Part shown: positions 1-7,328 of the stretch, piece by piece
Layout: every line of letters starts with the position of its first letter
How positions within the stretch are numbered: the first letter of the stretch is position 1
DNA from: Cyanobium sp. ATX 6A2
GTDB lineage: Bacteria; Cyanobacteriota; Cyanobacteriia; PCC-6307; Cyanobiaceae
Length of the DNA: 64,000 nucleotides
Reading direction: 5' to 3'
NCBI RefSeq assembly: GCF_024346355.1
Contig: NZ_JAGQCU010000011.1
Coordinates: forward strand, 26,482 to 90,481
The notes under the pieces: model-generated
The model's database searches: none
The model's input: only the letters and a program-made list of their open reading frames with translations
What the model was told of the DNA's origin: nothing
Program-made: the position numbers and the translations under genes

Positions 1-1203
1 AGCCCCCTGCGCCTGTTTCCGGAGAGCGTCTACACGGTGTGGAGCCAGACCCCGGGGGTGCTGATCAACGTGGTGTTCGCCAGCCTGTTCATCGGCCAGA
101 CCCTGCCCAGCCGCCGCGTGCTGTGGCAGCGGGCCGCCAGCCAGACCGCCTTCGGCATGGTGCTTGGCTTCGGTCAGTACCTCGTGGGTGGACTGGTGGT
201 GCTGGTGGTGCTGCGGCCGCTGCTGGGCACCAATCCGCTGATGGCCTGTCTGATCGAAGTGGGCTTCGAGGGCGGCCACGGCACCGCGGCCGGCATGGGC
301 TCCGCCTTCAGCCGCCTGGGGCTGGAGTCGGGCGAGGCCCTGGGCCTGGCCATGGCCACCATCGGCGTGCTGGCGGGGGTGCTGGTGGGCAGCGCGCTGG
401 TGGTGATCGGCCGCCGGCGCCAGTGGCTGCTGCAGGAGCCGCCTCAGGCCATGACCCGCTCAGCGGCCCGCCCTGAGGTTGCGGCGGCAGCGTCCCATTC
501 GGCCACGATCGACGGCTTCACCCTCAATCTGGCCCTGATCGGTGGCGCCATCGGCCTGGGGGTGCTGCTGCGCCAGGCTCTGGTGAGCCTGGCCGGCGCC
601 CTGGGCGGCCAGGAGAGCGCTCAGCTGTTCAGTGCCCTGCCCCTGTTCCCCCTGGCCATGGTGGGGGGGCTGCTGGTGCAGCAGCTGCTGCGGTGGCAGG
701 GGCATCCCCGCCTGGCATCGGTGAGCGCCCAGCGCAGCATCGGGTCGCTGGCCATGGATGTGCTGATCGCCGCGGCCATGGCCAGCCTCAACCTGCCCCT
801 GGTGGAAGAGGCCTGGCTGCCGCTGCTGGTGCTGGCCCTGGTGGGCCTGGGCTGGAACGTCAGCGTGTTCCTGTGGCTGGGGCCGCGGCTGTTCCGGGAT
901 GCCTGGTTCGAGCGGGCGATCGCCGATTTCGGCCAGAGCACCGGAGTCACGGCCACCGGACTCCTGCTGCTGCGCATGGCCGACCCCTATGGCCGCAGCC
1001 CCGCTCTGGAGGCCTTTTCGTTCAAGCAGCTGGTGTTCGAACCCTTCCTGGGCGGCGGGCTGATCACGGCCTTCGCACCGATCGCCCTGGTGGCCCTGGG
1101 GTTGCCGCTGTGGACCCTGCTGGCCCTGGGCCTGACGGCCACCTCCCTCGCGTTCGGCGCCCGCATGGCCCGTCAGCTGCCGGCGGGATCGGCGGCGCCG
1201 TAG
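1..1203 (+). CDS. gltS: Sodium/glutamate symporter, GltS family (5' end outside window)
   Basis: Integral membrane protein resembling GltS-type Na+/glutamate symporters, which import glutamate with sodium. The frame is open to base 1, so the N-terminus lies outside the window; an internal GTG at 37 is not taken as the start because the preceding codons read as plausible protein (SPLRLFPESVYT). Seen: many hydrophobic helices and the family-like segments PGVLINVVFASLF and EVGFEGGHGTAAG, followed by a second half repeating this architecture (IADFGQSTGVTATGLLLLR). About 400 residues are visible, close to full length. Its 3' end overlaps the convergent aldolase gene by 31 bases. Family assignment is fairly secure; substrate is inferred. 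Confidence 0.8.
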   Translation, partial: SPLRLFPESVYTVWSQTPGVLINVVFASLFIGQTLPSRRVLWQRAASQTAFGMVLGFGQYLVGGLVVLVVLRPLLGTNPLMACLIEVGFEGGHGTAAGMGSAFSRLGLESGEALGLAMATIGVLAGVLVGSALVVIGRRRQWLLQEPPQAMTRSAARPEVAAAASHSATIDGFTLNLALIGGAIGLGVLLRQALVSLAGALGGQESAQLFSALPLFPLAMVGGLLVQQLLRWQGHPRLASVSAQRSIGSLAMDVLIAAAMASLNLPLVEEAWLPLLVLALVGLGWNVSVFLWLGPRLFRDAWFERAIADFGQSTGVTATGLLLLRMADPYGRSPALEAFSFKQLVFEPFLGGGLITAFAPIALVALGLPLWTLLALGLTATSLAFGARMARQLPAGSAAP

Positions 1204-1844
1204 TTGAGCTCGGCCATGCGAGCGGCCACCCGGGCCATCTCGGCGGCCTCAAGCAGCGGCGGCTCCCCCAGCCGCAGAGCCTCGAGATACATCTGGGCCA
1301 GGGTCTCCACCTCCAGAGCCAGCGCCACGGCCTGGTCGAGATCCCGGCCCAGGGTCACCTGGCCGTGGTGGGCCAGGAGGCAGGCCCTGCGCGCGCGCAG
1401 GGCCTCGAGGGCACGATCGGACAGCTCCTGGCCGCCGAACGTGGCGTAGGCGGCGCAGCGGATGTCAGCGCCACCGGCCTGCACCACCATGTAGTGGAAG
1501 GGCGGGATACCGCGCCCGTGGCAGGCGAGGGCCGTGGCCCGGATCGAGTGGCAGTGCACCACGGCCCCCACCTCGGGCCGGCTGCGCAGAAGGTCGGCGT
1601 GCAGGCGCCACTCGGAGGAGGGCCGCCGCCCCGGGGCGGCCTGGCGCACCCGCCCGTTGGCATCGAGTTCCACCAGGTCCTCGGTGCCCATCCGCTCGCA
1701 GGGCAGGGAGCTGGGGGTGATCAACAGCCCGTCGCCCAGGCGCAGCGAGAGGTTGCCGGCCGTGCCTTGGTTGAGACCAAGGGCCGAAAGCCGCTGGGCG
1801 GCGGCCAGCAGCTGGCGCCGGCTCTGTTCCCTCGCCTGCGCCAT
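1173..1844 (-). CDS. Class II aldolase/adducin family protein (FucA/Ald2-like)
   Basis: 223-aa class II aldolase of the L-fuculose-phosphate aldolase type, zinc-dependent enzymes that cleave sugar phosphates to DHAP and an aldehyde. Seen: TAGNLSLR and ITPSSLP phosphate-binding motifs, SSEWRLH with the likely catalytic Glu, VHCHS giving two zinc His, and LLAHHGQV giving the third. Full length for the family, no signal peptide. mtnA lies about 8 kb away, with the integron-like island between. In several bacteria such aldolases act with MtnA on methylthioribulose- or deoxyribulose-1-phosphate (DHAP shunt). That role is inferred here; a FucA-like sugar role or MtnB-type dehydratase activity is also possible. 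Confidence 0.75.
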   Translation of the reverse strand: MAQAREQSRRQLLAAAQRLSALGLNQGTAGNLSLRLGDGLLITPSSLPCERMGTEDLVELDANGRVRQAAPGRRPSSEWRLHADLLRSRPEVGAVVHCHSIRATALACHGRGIPPFHYMVVQAGGADIRCAAYATFGGQELSDRALEALRARRACLLAHHGQVTLGRDLDQAVALALEVETLAQMYLEALRLGEPPLLEAAEMARVAARMAELNYGAADPAGS

Positions 1845-1972
1845 CGCGGATCGCCTGCTGCGGTGACCCTACGGACCCGGCGACGGAATCCCGATGCCGA
1901 GGGCAGAGGCCTGATTCGATGGGAACGTCGCCTTAACGACGACTTAACCTGCCCCCGCCTGCCGCCAGCCCA

Positions 1973-2736
1973 ATGCGCAGCCGAAGACGACAGGGCCTGC
2001 TGATGGTGCTGGCGGGGCCACTGCTGCTGGCCTCCTGGCTGGCAGCAGGGCCGATCCGGCCGCTGTGGGACGGGCTCGACCGCTGGTTCTTCTCCATCAC
2101 CAACGCCAGCCTGGGCCTCAGCCCGCTCTGGGATGGGCTCTGGGCCATCACCAACCACCGGCTGTTCGACCTGCCGGCAGCCCTCACCATGGCGGGCCTG
2201 TTTCTGTTCTCGGGCCGCAGCAGCAGCCCCCCCGCTGGGCCACGCTGTTGGTCCATGCTCTGATCGGGGCGCTGCTGGGCCTGCTGGCCCAGGGCTTGAT
2301 CTATAAGTGGGTAGATCTCAGCCGTCTCAGCCCCACCCTGGAGCTGCCGGGCAGCCAGCGGCTCAGCGAGCTGACGCCCTGGATCCGCACCAAGGACGCG
2401 TCCCGTGGCAGCTTCCCCGCTGACCATGGCCTGATCCTGTTCACGCTCACCCTCTATGGCTGGCGCGTCCTGGAACCCTGGGCCCGCTGGAGCGCCGCCG
2501 CCGGCGCCGTGCTGTTCACCCTGCCGCGGCTGATGAGCGGGGCCCACTGGCTCACCGACATCCTCTGCGGCTCGATCCCGATGGGACTGATCACCGTGGG
2601 GCTGTACCAAGGGCTCGGCCTCGACGGTCCGATCGAGCGCCGCATCGTGCCCCTGCTGGAACACTGGATCCGGGCGCTCACCCCGGCACGGCTGCGGCGC
2701 TGGCTGGATCGGCAGCCACGCCGTACAGCCTGCTGA
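1973..2736 (+). pseudogene. PAP2-family phosphatase, frameshifted
   Basis: Membrane phosphatase of the PAP2 (phosphatidic acid phosphatase type 2) family in two overlapping frames. Codons from ATG 1973 encode the N-terminal helices as far as FLFSG. The remainder continues in the frame that ends at 2736, carrying the PAP2 motifs SRGSFPADHG (C2) and RLMSGAHWLTD (C3, with catalytic His and Asp). The join falls in a run of seven C at about 2227-2233; one more C would give SSSPPRWATLL and a single uninterrupted protein of about 254 aa. It could be a true frameshift, slippage or a sequencing error. The last codons overlap a decayed mtnA fragment on the other strand. Confidence 0.7.
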
Positions 2737-2815
2737 GGCCGTCCTCACTGGCCGGGGTGACGCAGCGCCACGTAGTACGGCACGCCGTTGTCGCCGGCGG
2801 CATGGGGGCAGGTGG
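2720..2815 (-). pseudogene. mtnA 3'-end remnant, left copy
   Basis: Read on the minus strand, 2763-2801 encodes AAGDNGVPYYVAL, matching AAHDNGVPFYVAL of the intact MtnA at 9646-10761. Immediately after, in a shifted frame, comes CVTPASEDGLSRLYG, matching VAPASEAGLRGLYG at the MtnA C-terminus. The roughly 75 codons that separate these motifs in intact mtnA are deleted. This is therefore an internally deleted, frameshifted fragment, not a gene. It lies at the left edge of the integron-like island. Confidence 0.7.
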
Positions 2816-2872
2816 GCTGGAGCGAACTGAGGAAGTCATGGCGGGGCAATCCTGAGACAGCCCACCAAGGCC

Positions 2873-3818
2873 ATGACCATGACATCCGAGGCCAAGCCTG
2901 CAGGCCTGATCCAGCGATTCCGTGAGGAGCTGGAGGTGCGCCGCTATGCCCGGCGGACGGTGGCGACCTATGAGCAGTGGCTGCGGCGATACCTGCGCTT
3001 TCACCGGATGCGGCATCCCCGGGAGATGGGAGAGGCTGAGATCAATGCCTTCCTCAGCCATCTGGCCACGCAGGAGCACGTGAGTGCCTCAACGCAGAAC
3101 CAGGCCCTGGCGGCACTGCTGTTTCTCTATCGCCGGGTGCTCGGCAGTGATGTGGGGAACCTGGAAGGGGTGATCCGCGCCCGAAGGCGGCCGCGCCTTC
3201 CCGTAGTGCTCACGGTGGCGGAGGTTCGCGCCGTACTGGGTCATCTCGATGGAGCCGAGAGCCTGGTGGCCCAACTGCTGTATGGCAGTGGCCTGCGGCT
3301 GATGGAGGCGCTCCGCCTGCGGATCAAGGATGTGGATCTGGAGCAGCGCTGCATCACCGTGCGCTGCGGCAAGGGAGACAAGGACCGGCGCACTGTGCTT
3401 CCTTCCAGCCTGGTGGAGCCCCTGAAGCGGCACCTGCAGGGCGTGAGACGTGTGCACCACGCCGATCTCGCTGCCGGCTGGAGTGCCGTGGAGTTGCCCC
3501 ATACCCTGGAGAGGAAATACCGCAACGCGGCCCGGGAATGGGGCAACTCCACGGCAGAACATCGAGGGAAGGCACCATCTCGATCCCAGCCTTGTGCAGC
3601 GCGCCGTGCGCGCAGCCGTGCAGGCCGCGGGGATCAGCAAACCGGCGACCTGCCACACCTTCCGCCATTCATTCGCCACACACCTTCTGGAGCAGGGAGC
3701 CGACATCCGCACGATTCAGGAGCTGCTCGGCCACAGCGATGTGAAAACCACCATGATCTATACCCATGTGCTGAATCGCGGTCCCTCAGGAGTTCGCAGC
3801 CCCGCAGACCTGCTCTGA
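2873..3818 (+). pseudogene. intI: Integron-type integrase (IntI-like tyrosine recombinase), frameshifted
   Basis: Tyrosine recombinase resembling integron integrases, which recombine attI and attC sites. First frame from ATG 2873: SAM-like N-terminal domain with the stretch [16 protein letters not shown], then [14 protein letters not shown] with the first catalytic Arg, and [12 protein letters not shown] with the Lys region. After [13 protein letters not shown] at about 3541 the frame is lost. It resumes one frame over with [12 protein letters not shown] (the extra IntI-specific helix region), [12 protein letters not shown] (HxxR), [16 protein letters not shown] (His and catalytic Tyr), ending at 3818. 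About a dozen codons that normally follow EWG are missing. All catalytic residues are encoded but in two frames, so the product is probably inactive. It reads in the same direction as the cassettes. Confidence 0.8.
3484..3556. repeat. 23-bp inverted repeat at the integrase lesion
   Basis: The arm at 3484-3506 (TGCCGTGGAGTTGCCCCAT plus ACCC) is repeated as its reverse complement at 3534-3556 with one mismatch, separated by 27 bases. The second arm replaces the codons that normally follow EWG in IntI proteins, and the reading frame breaks there. A template switch during replication that copied the first arm in inverted orientation would produce this pattern. Confidence 0.85.
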
Positions 3819-3983
3819 GGAATGGAGAGATCTTCCGCGGACCGCGTAACAATCCATGAAGCAGGTAGCGATCCCCAAGAAGCCTTGCTACAGCTAAACT
3901 GTCGAAAGTCGAGGAGGTGAACTCTCGCAGCTTATGCGACAAAGAATTGGCTGGCGCGAGCTTCTGTGGACTGCCGAATCACT

Positions 3984-3990
3984 GTTAGGT
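3984..3990 (+). other. Candidate recombination core site at the start of the cassette array (attI or degraded attC)
   Basis: GTTAGGT matches the integron core consensus GTTRRRY. It lies about 165 bases after the integrase stop and just before the first cassette gene, where the insertion point of cassette 1 is expected. No convincing palindrome precedes it, so an attI-like simple site is more likely than an attC. A 7-base match alone is weak; position is the main support. Confidence 0.4.
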
Positions 3991-3998
3991 ATCCAAGC

Positions 3999-4808
3999 GT
4001 GAAGCATCGATTGCCAGGGCCAGAAGACCTGACCGCAGAGATGCTTATAGAGCAAGTTGCTGAGCTCCGTGAGATTGGCATTTGCGAACAGGAACCCATT
4101 CAGCTGGCACTGGCGCAAAGCATTATCATTAACTCTCTCGGTGGTGAGTTCTGGGCAAGCGAATGTACTTCTTTCGGGAAGAAGCAGGAGTTCTTCGCAC
4201 AGAAGTCTGACGTACGCGTCATTCATCTTGCACACGTGCTTTGGTGTCTAAAAGGGAGCCCGGGCTTCCACGACTTTCTCAAGAAAAACGATAGCAATAA
4301 TTTTGAGTCTACATACTATGAGGCAGTTGTCGCATATCTGTTTTACAAGGAGTCCTGCTCGGTTGAGCTGGTAATCCCGTCTCAAGTCAGGGGAGAGGAT
4401 TTCGACCTCAGGATTAAAGGCTTCGGAACATATGCAAGCCTAAACGTCGAGGTTAAAGCTCGGCGAAACATCTTCCGCAGCCAAGACCAAGCCTTGAATT
4501 TCCTAAAGAGTCACCGGAGCCAGCTTCCCAGGGATATGAACGGCGCGATCTTCATCAAGTTAGATATAGGCAACGGATCCATCGATCAGGTCGCACTTAT
4601 TTCTGCTACCAAACGTTTCTTGAAAGACACATCCCGTGTCAAGTTTGTCGTGTATTGCTGGGACGGATCCCCTATAGAGAATGCCATTGCTCTTGAGTAT
4701 TGCGCCGTTGACTTGAATGGTTCCATGGGGGCGATACTTGGTTCGGCATTCCGACCAGTTGCTCCACAGTTCATGATTGATGCGGCAATCATGAACAAAA
4801 ATACCTAA
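3999..4808 (+). CDS. Cassette-encoded protein with PD-(D/E)xK nuclease-like motif
   Basis: About 269 aa, clearly lower in GC than the flanking chromosome. No family recognised with certainty. Mid-protein, the order ESTYYEAVVAYLF, then GEDFDLRI, then LNVEVKARRN resembles the Glu / Asp / Glu-x-Lys layout of PD-(D/E)xK nucleases such as restriction and defence endonucleases; this is a motif reading, not a proven homology. GTG 3999 is chosen because the cassette boundary appears to be the GTTAGGT at 3984; ATG 4041 is an alternative, and GTG 3966 would start outside the cassette. The TAA stop (4806-4808) lies inside the 5' core of the following attC, typical of integron cassettes. Confidence 0.6.
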   Translation: MKHRLPGPEDLTAEMLIEQVAELREIGICEQEPIQLALAQSIIINSLGGEFWASECTSFGKKQEFFAQKSDVRVIHLAHVLWCLKGSPGFHDFLKKNDSNNFESTYYEAVVAYLFYKESCSVELVIPSQVRGEDFDLRIKGFGTYASLNVEVKARRNIFRSQDQALNFLKSHRSQLPRDMNGAIFIKLDIGNGSIDQVALISATKRFLKDTSRVKFVVYCWDGSPIENAIALEYCAVDLNGSMGAILGSAFRPVAPQFMIDAAIMNKNT

Positions 4809-4889
4809 CATCATCATCCACCCGGCCCGTTTCAGAATCTAGGTTCATTGGCCATGGTCCCTACGGGCGGGTGATGATGGGCGTTCGGC
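4803..4889 (+). other. attC-like site A (end of cassette 1)
   Basis: ACCTAAC (4803-4809, R'' consensus RYYYAAC) overlaps the stop codon of the upstream gene. The inner arms CATCATCCACCCG (from about 4812) and CGGGTGATGATG (4868-4879) pair with one extra base bulging on the left arm. The 3' core is GTTCGGC at 4883-4889, preceded by GGC. Length of about 87 bases, overlap with the stop codon and an extrahelical base are attC hallmarks. Confidence 0.7.
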
Positions 4890-4917
4890 TAGGGAGGTGA
4901 GTCGCTTCGAGGAGGCC

Positions 4918-5244
4918 ATGTCGATCCTCGAGGCGGTGAAAGAGGTGATGCGACTGCGTGGGTCGGCGATGACGGTCGCCGAGGTCTACGGCGACGTCAT
5001 TGCGGCTGGCCTGTACACCTTTCACGCCGACAACCCGCACCAGATCGTAGCGGGCCAGATTCGCCGGCATTGCATCGGGCTCGTCTTCCCAACCGCGACC
5101 CAGTCCAAGCACTTCCGGATCGTCGATCACAACAAGTGCTACTTCCTGGATACGCTGACCGCGGCGTGGTTCGATCAGGCGGGGTGCCGGGCACCGCTGG
5201 CTGCGCAAGGGAGCGCTGCCGGCGAGGGCAATGTTGTGGATTGA
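4918..5244 (+). CDS. HARE-HTH domain protein (cassette 2)
   Basis: 108 aa from ATG 4918; GTG 4897 is an alternative start. Residues 2-50 (SILEAVKEVMRLRG, AMTVAEVYGDVIAAGLY, then IVAGQIRRHC) look like a HARE-HTH winged-helix domain. In bacteria this is found in RNA polymerase delta-like proteins, restriction systems and other DNA-associated proteins, where it is thought to bind DNA or modified DNA. The rest (HFRIVDHNKCYFLD) completes a compact single domain. It begins right after attC-like site A, with the purine-rich AGGGAGG at 4891-4897 lying between. No attC was found directly after it, so it may share a large cassette with the 5458-7125 gene. Domain call is moderate; function unknown. Confidence 0.65.
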   Translation: MSILEAVKEVMRLRGSAMTVAEVYGDVIAAGLYTFHADNPHQIVAGQIRRHCIGLVFPTATQSKHFRIVDHNKCYFLDTLTAAWFDQAGCRAPLAAQGSAAGEGNVVD

Positions 5245-5258
5245 CGGTGTGGGGTGAA

Positions 5259-5286
5259 CCCGCGGCCGCTGGCCGGCCGCGGCGGG
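5259..5286. repeat. GC-rich hairpin after the HARE-HTH gene
   Basis: Arms CCGCGGCC (5260-5267) and GGCCGCGG (5275-5282) form a perfect 8-bp stem with a short loop, 15 bases after the stop codon. There is no T-tract, so it is not a canonical intrinsic terminator. It could attenuate transcription or be a degraded attC; no GTTRRRY core pairs with it. Confidence 0.45.
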
Positions 5287-5362
5287 GGAGCGGTGTGCTC
5301 GTGCGGCGGGAATGCGGCTCAATGGGGCCGGGGATCGGTGCGTGCGGACGGTTGCGGCCTGG

Positions 5363-5391
5363 TTGACAGTGTTGCACGCAGGGGCCAAGAT
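5363..5391 (+). promoter_or_regulatory. Possible sigma-70-type promoter before the 555-aa gene
   Basis: A perfect TTGACA lies at 5363-5368 and CAAGAT at 5386-5391 with 17-base spacing, about 67 bases upstream of ATG 5458. The -10 match is poor, so support rests mostly on the -35 and on the 213-base non-coding stretch. A cassette with its own promoter would be expressed wherever it inserted. Confidence 0.3.
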
Positions 5392-5457
5392 CGGAATATC
5401 CGGTCGTGTGTGACTGGTGCTTGTACTTCCTACGCGCTGCCTGACTAGGGGAGAGAC

Positions 5458-7125
5458 ATGCCAGACATCAGAAGCTTCGGCCCCGATCTCATCGTCCACC
5501 CAGTCTACGACCCGGCAATCAAGGCCTTGCTCAACAAATGGCGGCTTGTGCGGACGGCGCGGATATTGGTCGTGGTCGATCCCAGCATTGCCGTCGCACC
5601 CGTGCCGAACGGCTTCGGCATCTCGCGCGTGATCGAGCTTATCCGCAACACCCGGATCGGCTGCCTGCGGTTCCGGGTCGATATCGCCCAGCGCGGGCTC
5701 GGCTCGCCCGCGGTGGTCGCCTCGCCTTCGCCGACGCAGCCGAAATACACCAATTTCCGCTTCAATATGCTCGATGGCGGCGCGGCCGTGATCGACCAGT
5801 ACGAACAGATTTGGTGCTTCGGCTTCGAGCCCGACAACAACGGCACGACGAACGACAGCCCGATCATGGCTGCTGGCAATTTCCCCTCCACCGATGCCGA
5901 GCTGACCAAGCTCGATGAATGGATGACGGAGAAGAAGGGCGGCCTGTTCGGTACGGGCGATCACCACTATCTGGGCGCGTCGATGTGCCACCGCATTCCC
6001 CGGCTCGGCACGATGCGGCGCTGGACCAATGCCGACGGGGTTCCGACCCAGTTCGGCACCACCCGGATCGACACGCTGCGCCCACCCTCGGCGGCGTTCG
6101 AGCCCGGCGCGCCCGGCGGCCCGCAATCCCTCGACAACACGCCGCATCAGGGCGACCTGACGGTGCAGCCGATCACCTGGCTGCCCGATGCCTCGGTGCG
6201 GATCTCGTTCATCCACTACAAGCGCCGCCCGCACCCCGTGCTGTGCCACCCCGAGCTCGGGCCGATCAACGTCATGCCCGATCACGCCCATGAAGGCTGG
6301 TGCGTTCCCGAACCCGATCTTGCGGCCAAGAAGAAGTTCAAGAACGAGCCAGAATATCCCGATGCCATCGACGGCGGCGACAAGCCCGCGCCGCAGATCA
6401 TCGCGGTCGGAAGCAATCTGGGGCATCCGCCCTACAATTTCGGGAAGGGGCCGCAGGCGGCCCGCGTCAACAACCCGATGATCTCGGTCTATGACGGGCA
6501 CCGCGCCGGCGTCGGCCGCGTGGCGACCGACAGCACGTGGCACCACTGGATGGATGTCAACATCGACAACATCGCCATCGCCAACACCAATGATTGGAAG
6601 AAAATCGGCCGCTACTTCCAGAACCTGGCGGTCTGGCTCTGCCCGCCGGGCTTCGGCACTTCGTGCTTCCACGCGGCGGTGGTCTTCAGCCATTTCGAGG
6701 CCGTCGGCTTCCAGGAATATTACCGCGATGCCCCGGTGCTCGAACTGGGCGAGGCGGCGCGCAAGCATCTCTACCTGACGCTCGGCCCCTGCTGGGTGTC
6801 GCAGTTCCTGATCGACATCATTCTCGATTTCAAGCTGGTGAGGCGCGAGCTTATTCCGGACATCCGCAAGCGGCTGCCGGAGGTCACCTTCGACAATGTG
6901 CTGCTCGAACAGCTGGTGCTCGGCCACATGGTGAAGGCAACGTTCGACCAGGCCGAGGAGATCAGGAGCGCGGGCGGCGCGATCGAGAAGCTCCAGCTCA
7001 AAGAGCTGCCCGAACCCGCCAGGTTCTTTGCCGAGCCGATGAAGAAGGCGGTCGGCGAGTACCGGGACACGACGCGTCAGGCCGCCGAAAACCACCTGAA
7101 GGGGCTCGACATGCTGTTCAGCTGA
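5458..7125 (+). CDS. Conserved protein of unknown function, possible ThuA/class I amidotransferase-like core
   Basis: 555-aa protein starting at ATG 5458 with a strong Shine-Dalgarno (GGGGAGA about 6 bases upstream). No signal peptide or membrane segments. The N-terminal third has an alternating strand/helix pattern (ARILVVVDPSIAVAP, YEQIWCFGF) leading to LDEWMTEKKGGLFGTGDHH, which resembles the nucleophile-elbow region of ThuA-like or class I glutamine amidotransferase-like folds but lacks the usual Cys. The C-terminal half is helical (EEIRSAGGAIEKLQLKELPE). Base composition is moderately GC-rich but codon choice differs from both the host and the other cassettes, suggesting a different donor. 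It probably belongs to the cassette ending at attC-like site B. I cannot assign a function. Confidence 0.6.
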   Translation: MPDIRSFGPDLIVHPVYDPAIKALLNKWRLVRTARILVVVDPSIAVAPVPNGFGISRVIELIRNTRIGCLRFRVDIAQRGLGSPAVVASPSPTQPKYTNFRFNMLDGGAAVIDQYEQIWCFGFEPDNNGTTNDSPIMAAGNFPSTDAELTKLDEWMTEKKGGLFGTGDHHYLGASMCHRIPRLGTMRRWTNADGVPTQFGTTRIDTLRPPSAAFEPGAPGGPQSLDNTPHQGDLTVQPITWLPDASVRISFIHYKRRPHPVLCHPELGPINVMPDHAHEGWCVPEPDLAAKKKFKNEPEYPDAIDGGDKPAPQIIAVGSNLGHPPYNFGKGPQAARVNNPMISVYDGHRAGVGRVATDSTWHHWMDVNIDNIAIANTNDWKKIGRYFQNLAVWLCPPGFGTSCFHAAVVFSHFEAVGFQEYYRDAPVLELGEAARKHLYLTLGPCWVSQFLIDIILDFKLVRRELIPDIRKRLPEVTFDNVLLEQLVLGHMVKATFDQAEEIRSAGGAIEKLQLKELPEPARFFAEPMKKAVGEYRDTTRQAAENHLKGLDMLFS

Positions 7126-7235
7126 ACGCACAACAGTGCCCAACCGGATCTCTCTGGAATTAGGGCTTGCTGAATTACCCAGATCTATTGCGCCGCATTC
7201 CCTCCTCATCTGACCGCACAGAGGCCATGACGGCC

Positions 7236-7326
7236 GCCGAACAATACCATCCACCTGAGCCGCCTCCATATAAGCCTTTGCTTTCTCCGCCAGCTCATTG
7301 CGGCCAGGCGATGGCAAGCGTTAAGC
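7236..7326 (+). other. attC-like site B
   Basis: GCCGAAC (7236-7242, one mismatch to RYYYAAC) and GTTAAGC (7320-7326, a full match to GTTRRRY) bracket arms CCATCCACCTGAGCC (7247-7261) and GGCCAGGCGATGG (7302-7314). These pair except for unpaired bases on the left arm, the asymmetry used for strand choice by IntI. The EEP gene starts at 7329, three bases after the 3' core, as expected for a cassette junction. It lies 110 bases after the 5458-7125 gene. Confidence 0.65.
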
Positions 7327-7328
7327 GT

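Noticed and set aside
5245..5457. A fifth attC after the HARE-HTH gene
   Set aside because: The strong GC hairpin has no matching RYYYAAC and GTTRRRY cores at proper distances.
4861..7317. 818-codon open frame on the minus strand across the HARE-HTH and 555-aa genes
   Set aside because: It reads as an Arg/Glu/Ala/His-rich mirror of the plus-strand genes, has no domain-like pattern, runs through the attC-like sites and lacks a ribosome site. GC-rich third positions open this antisense frame.
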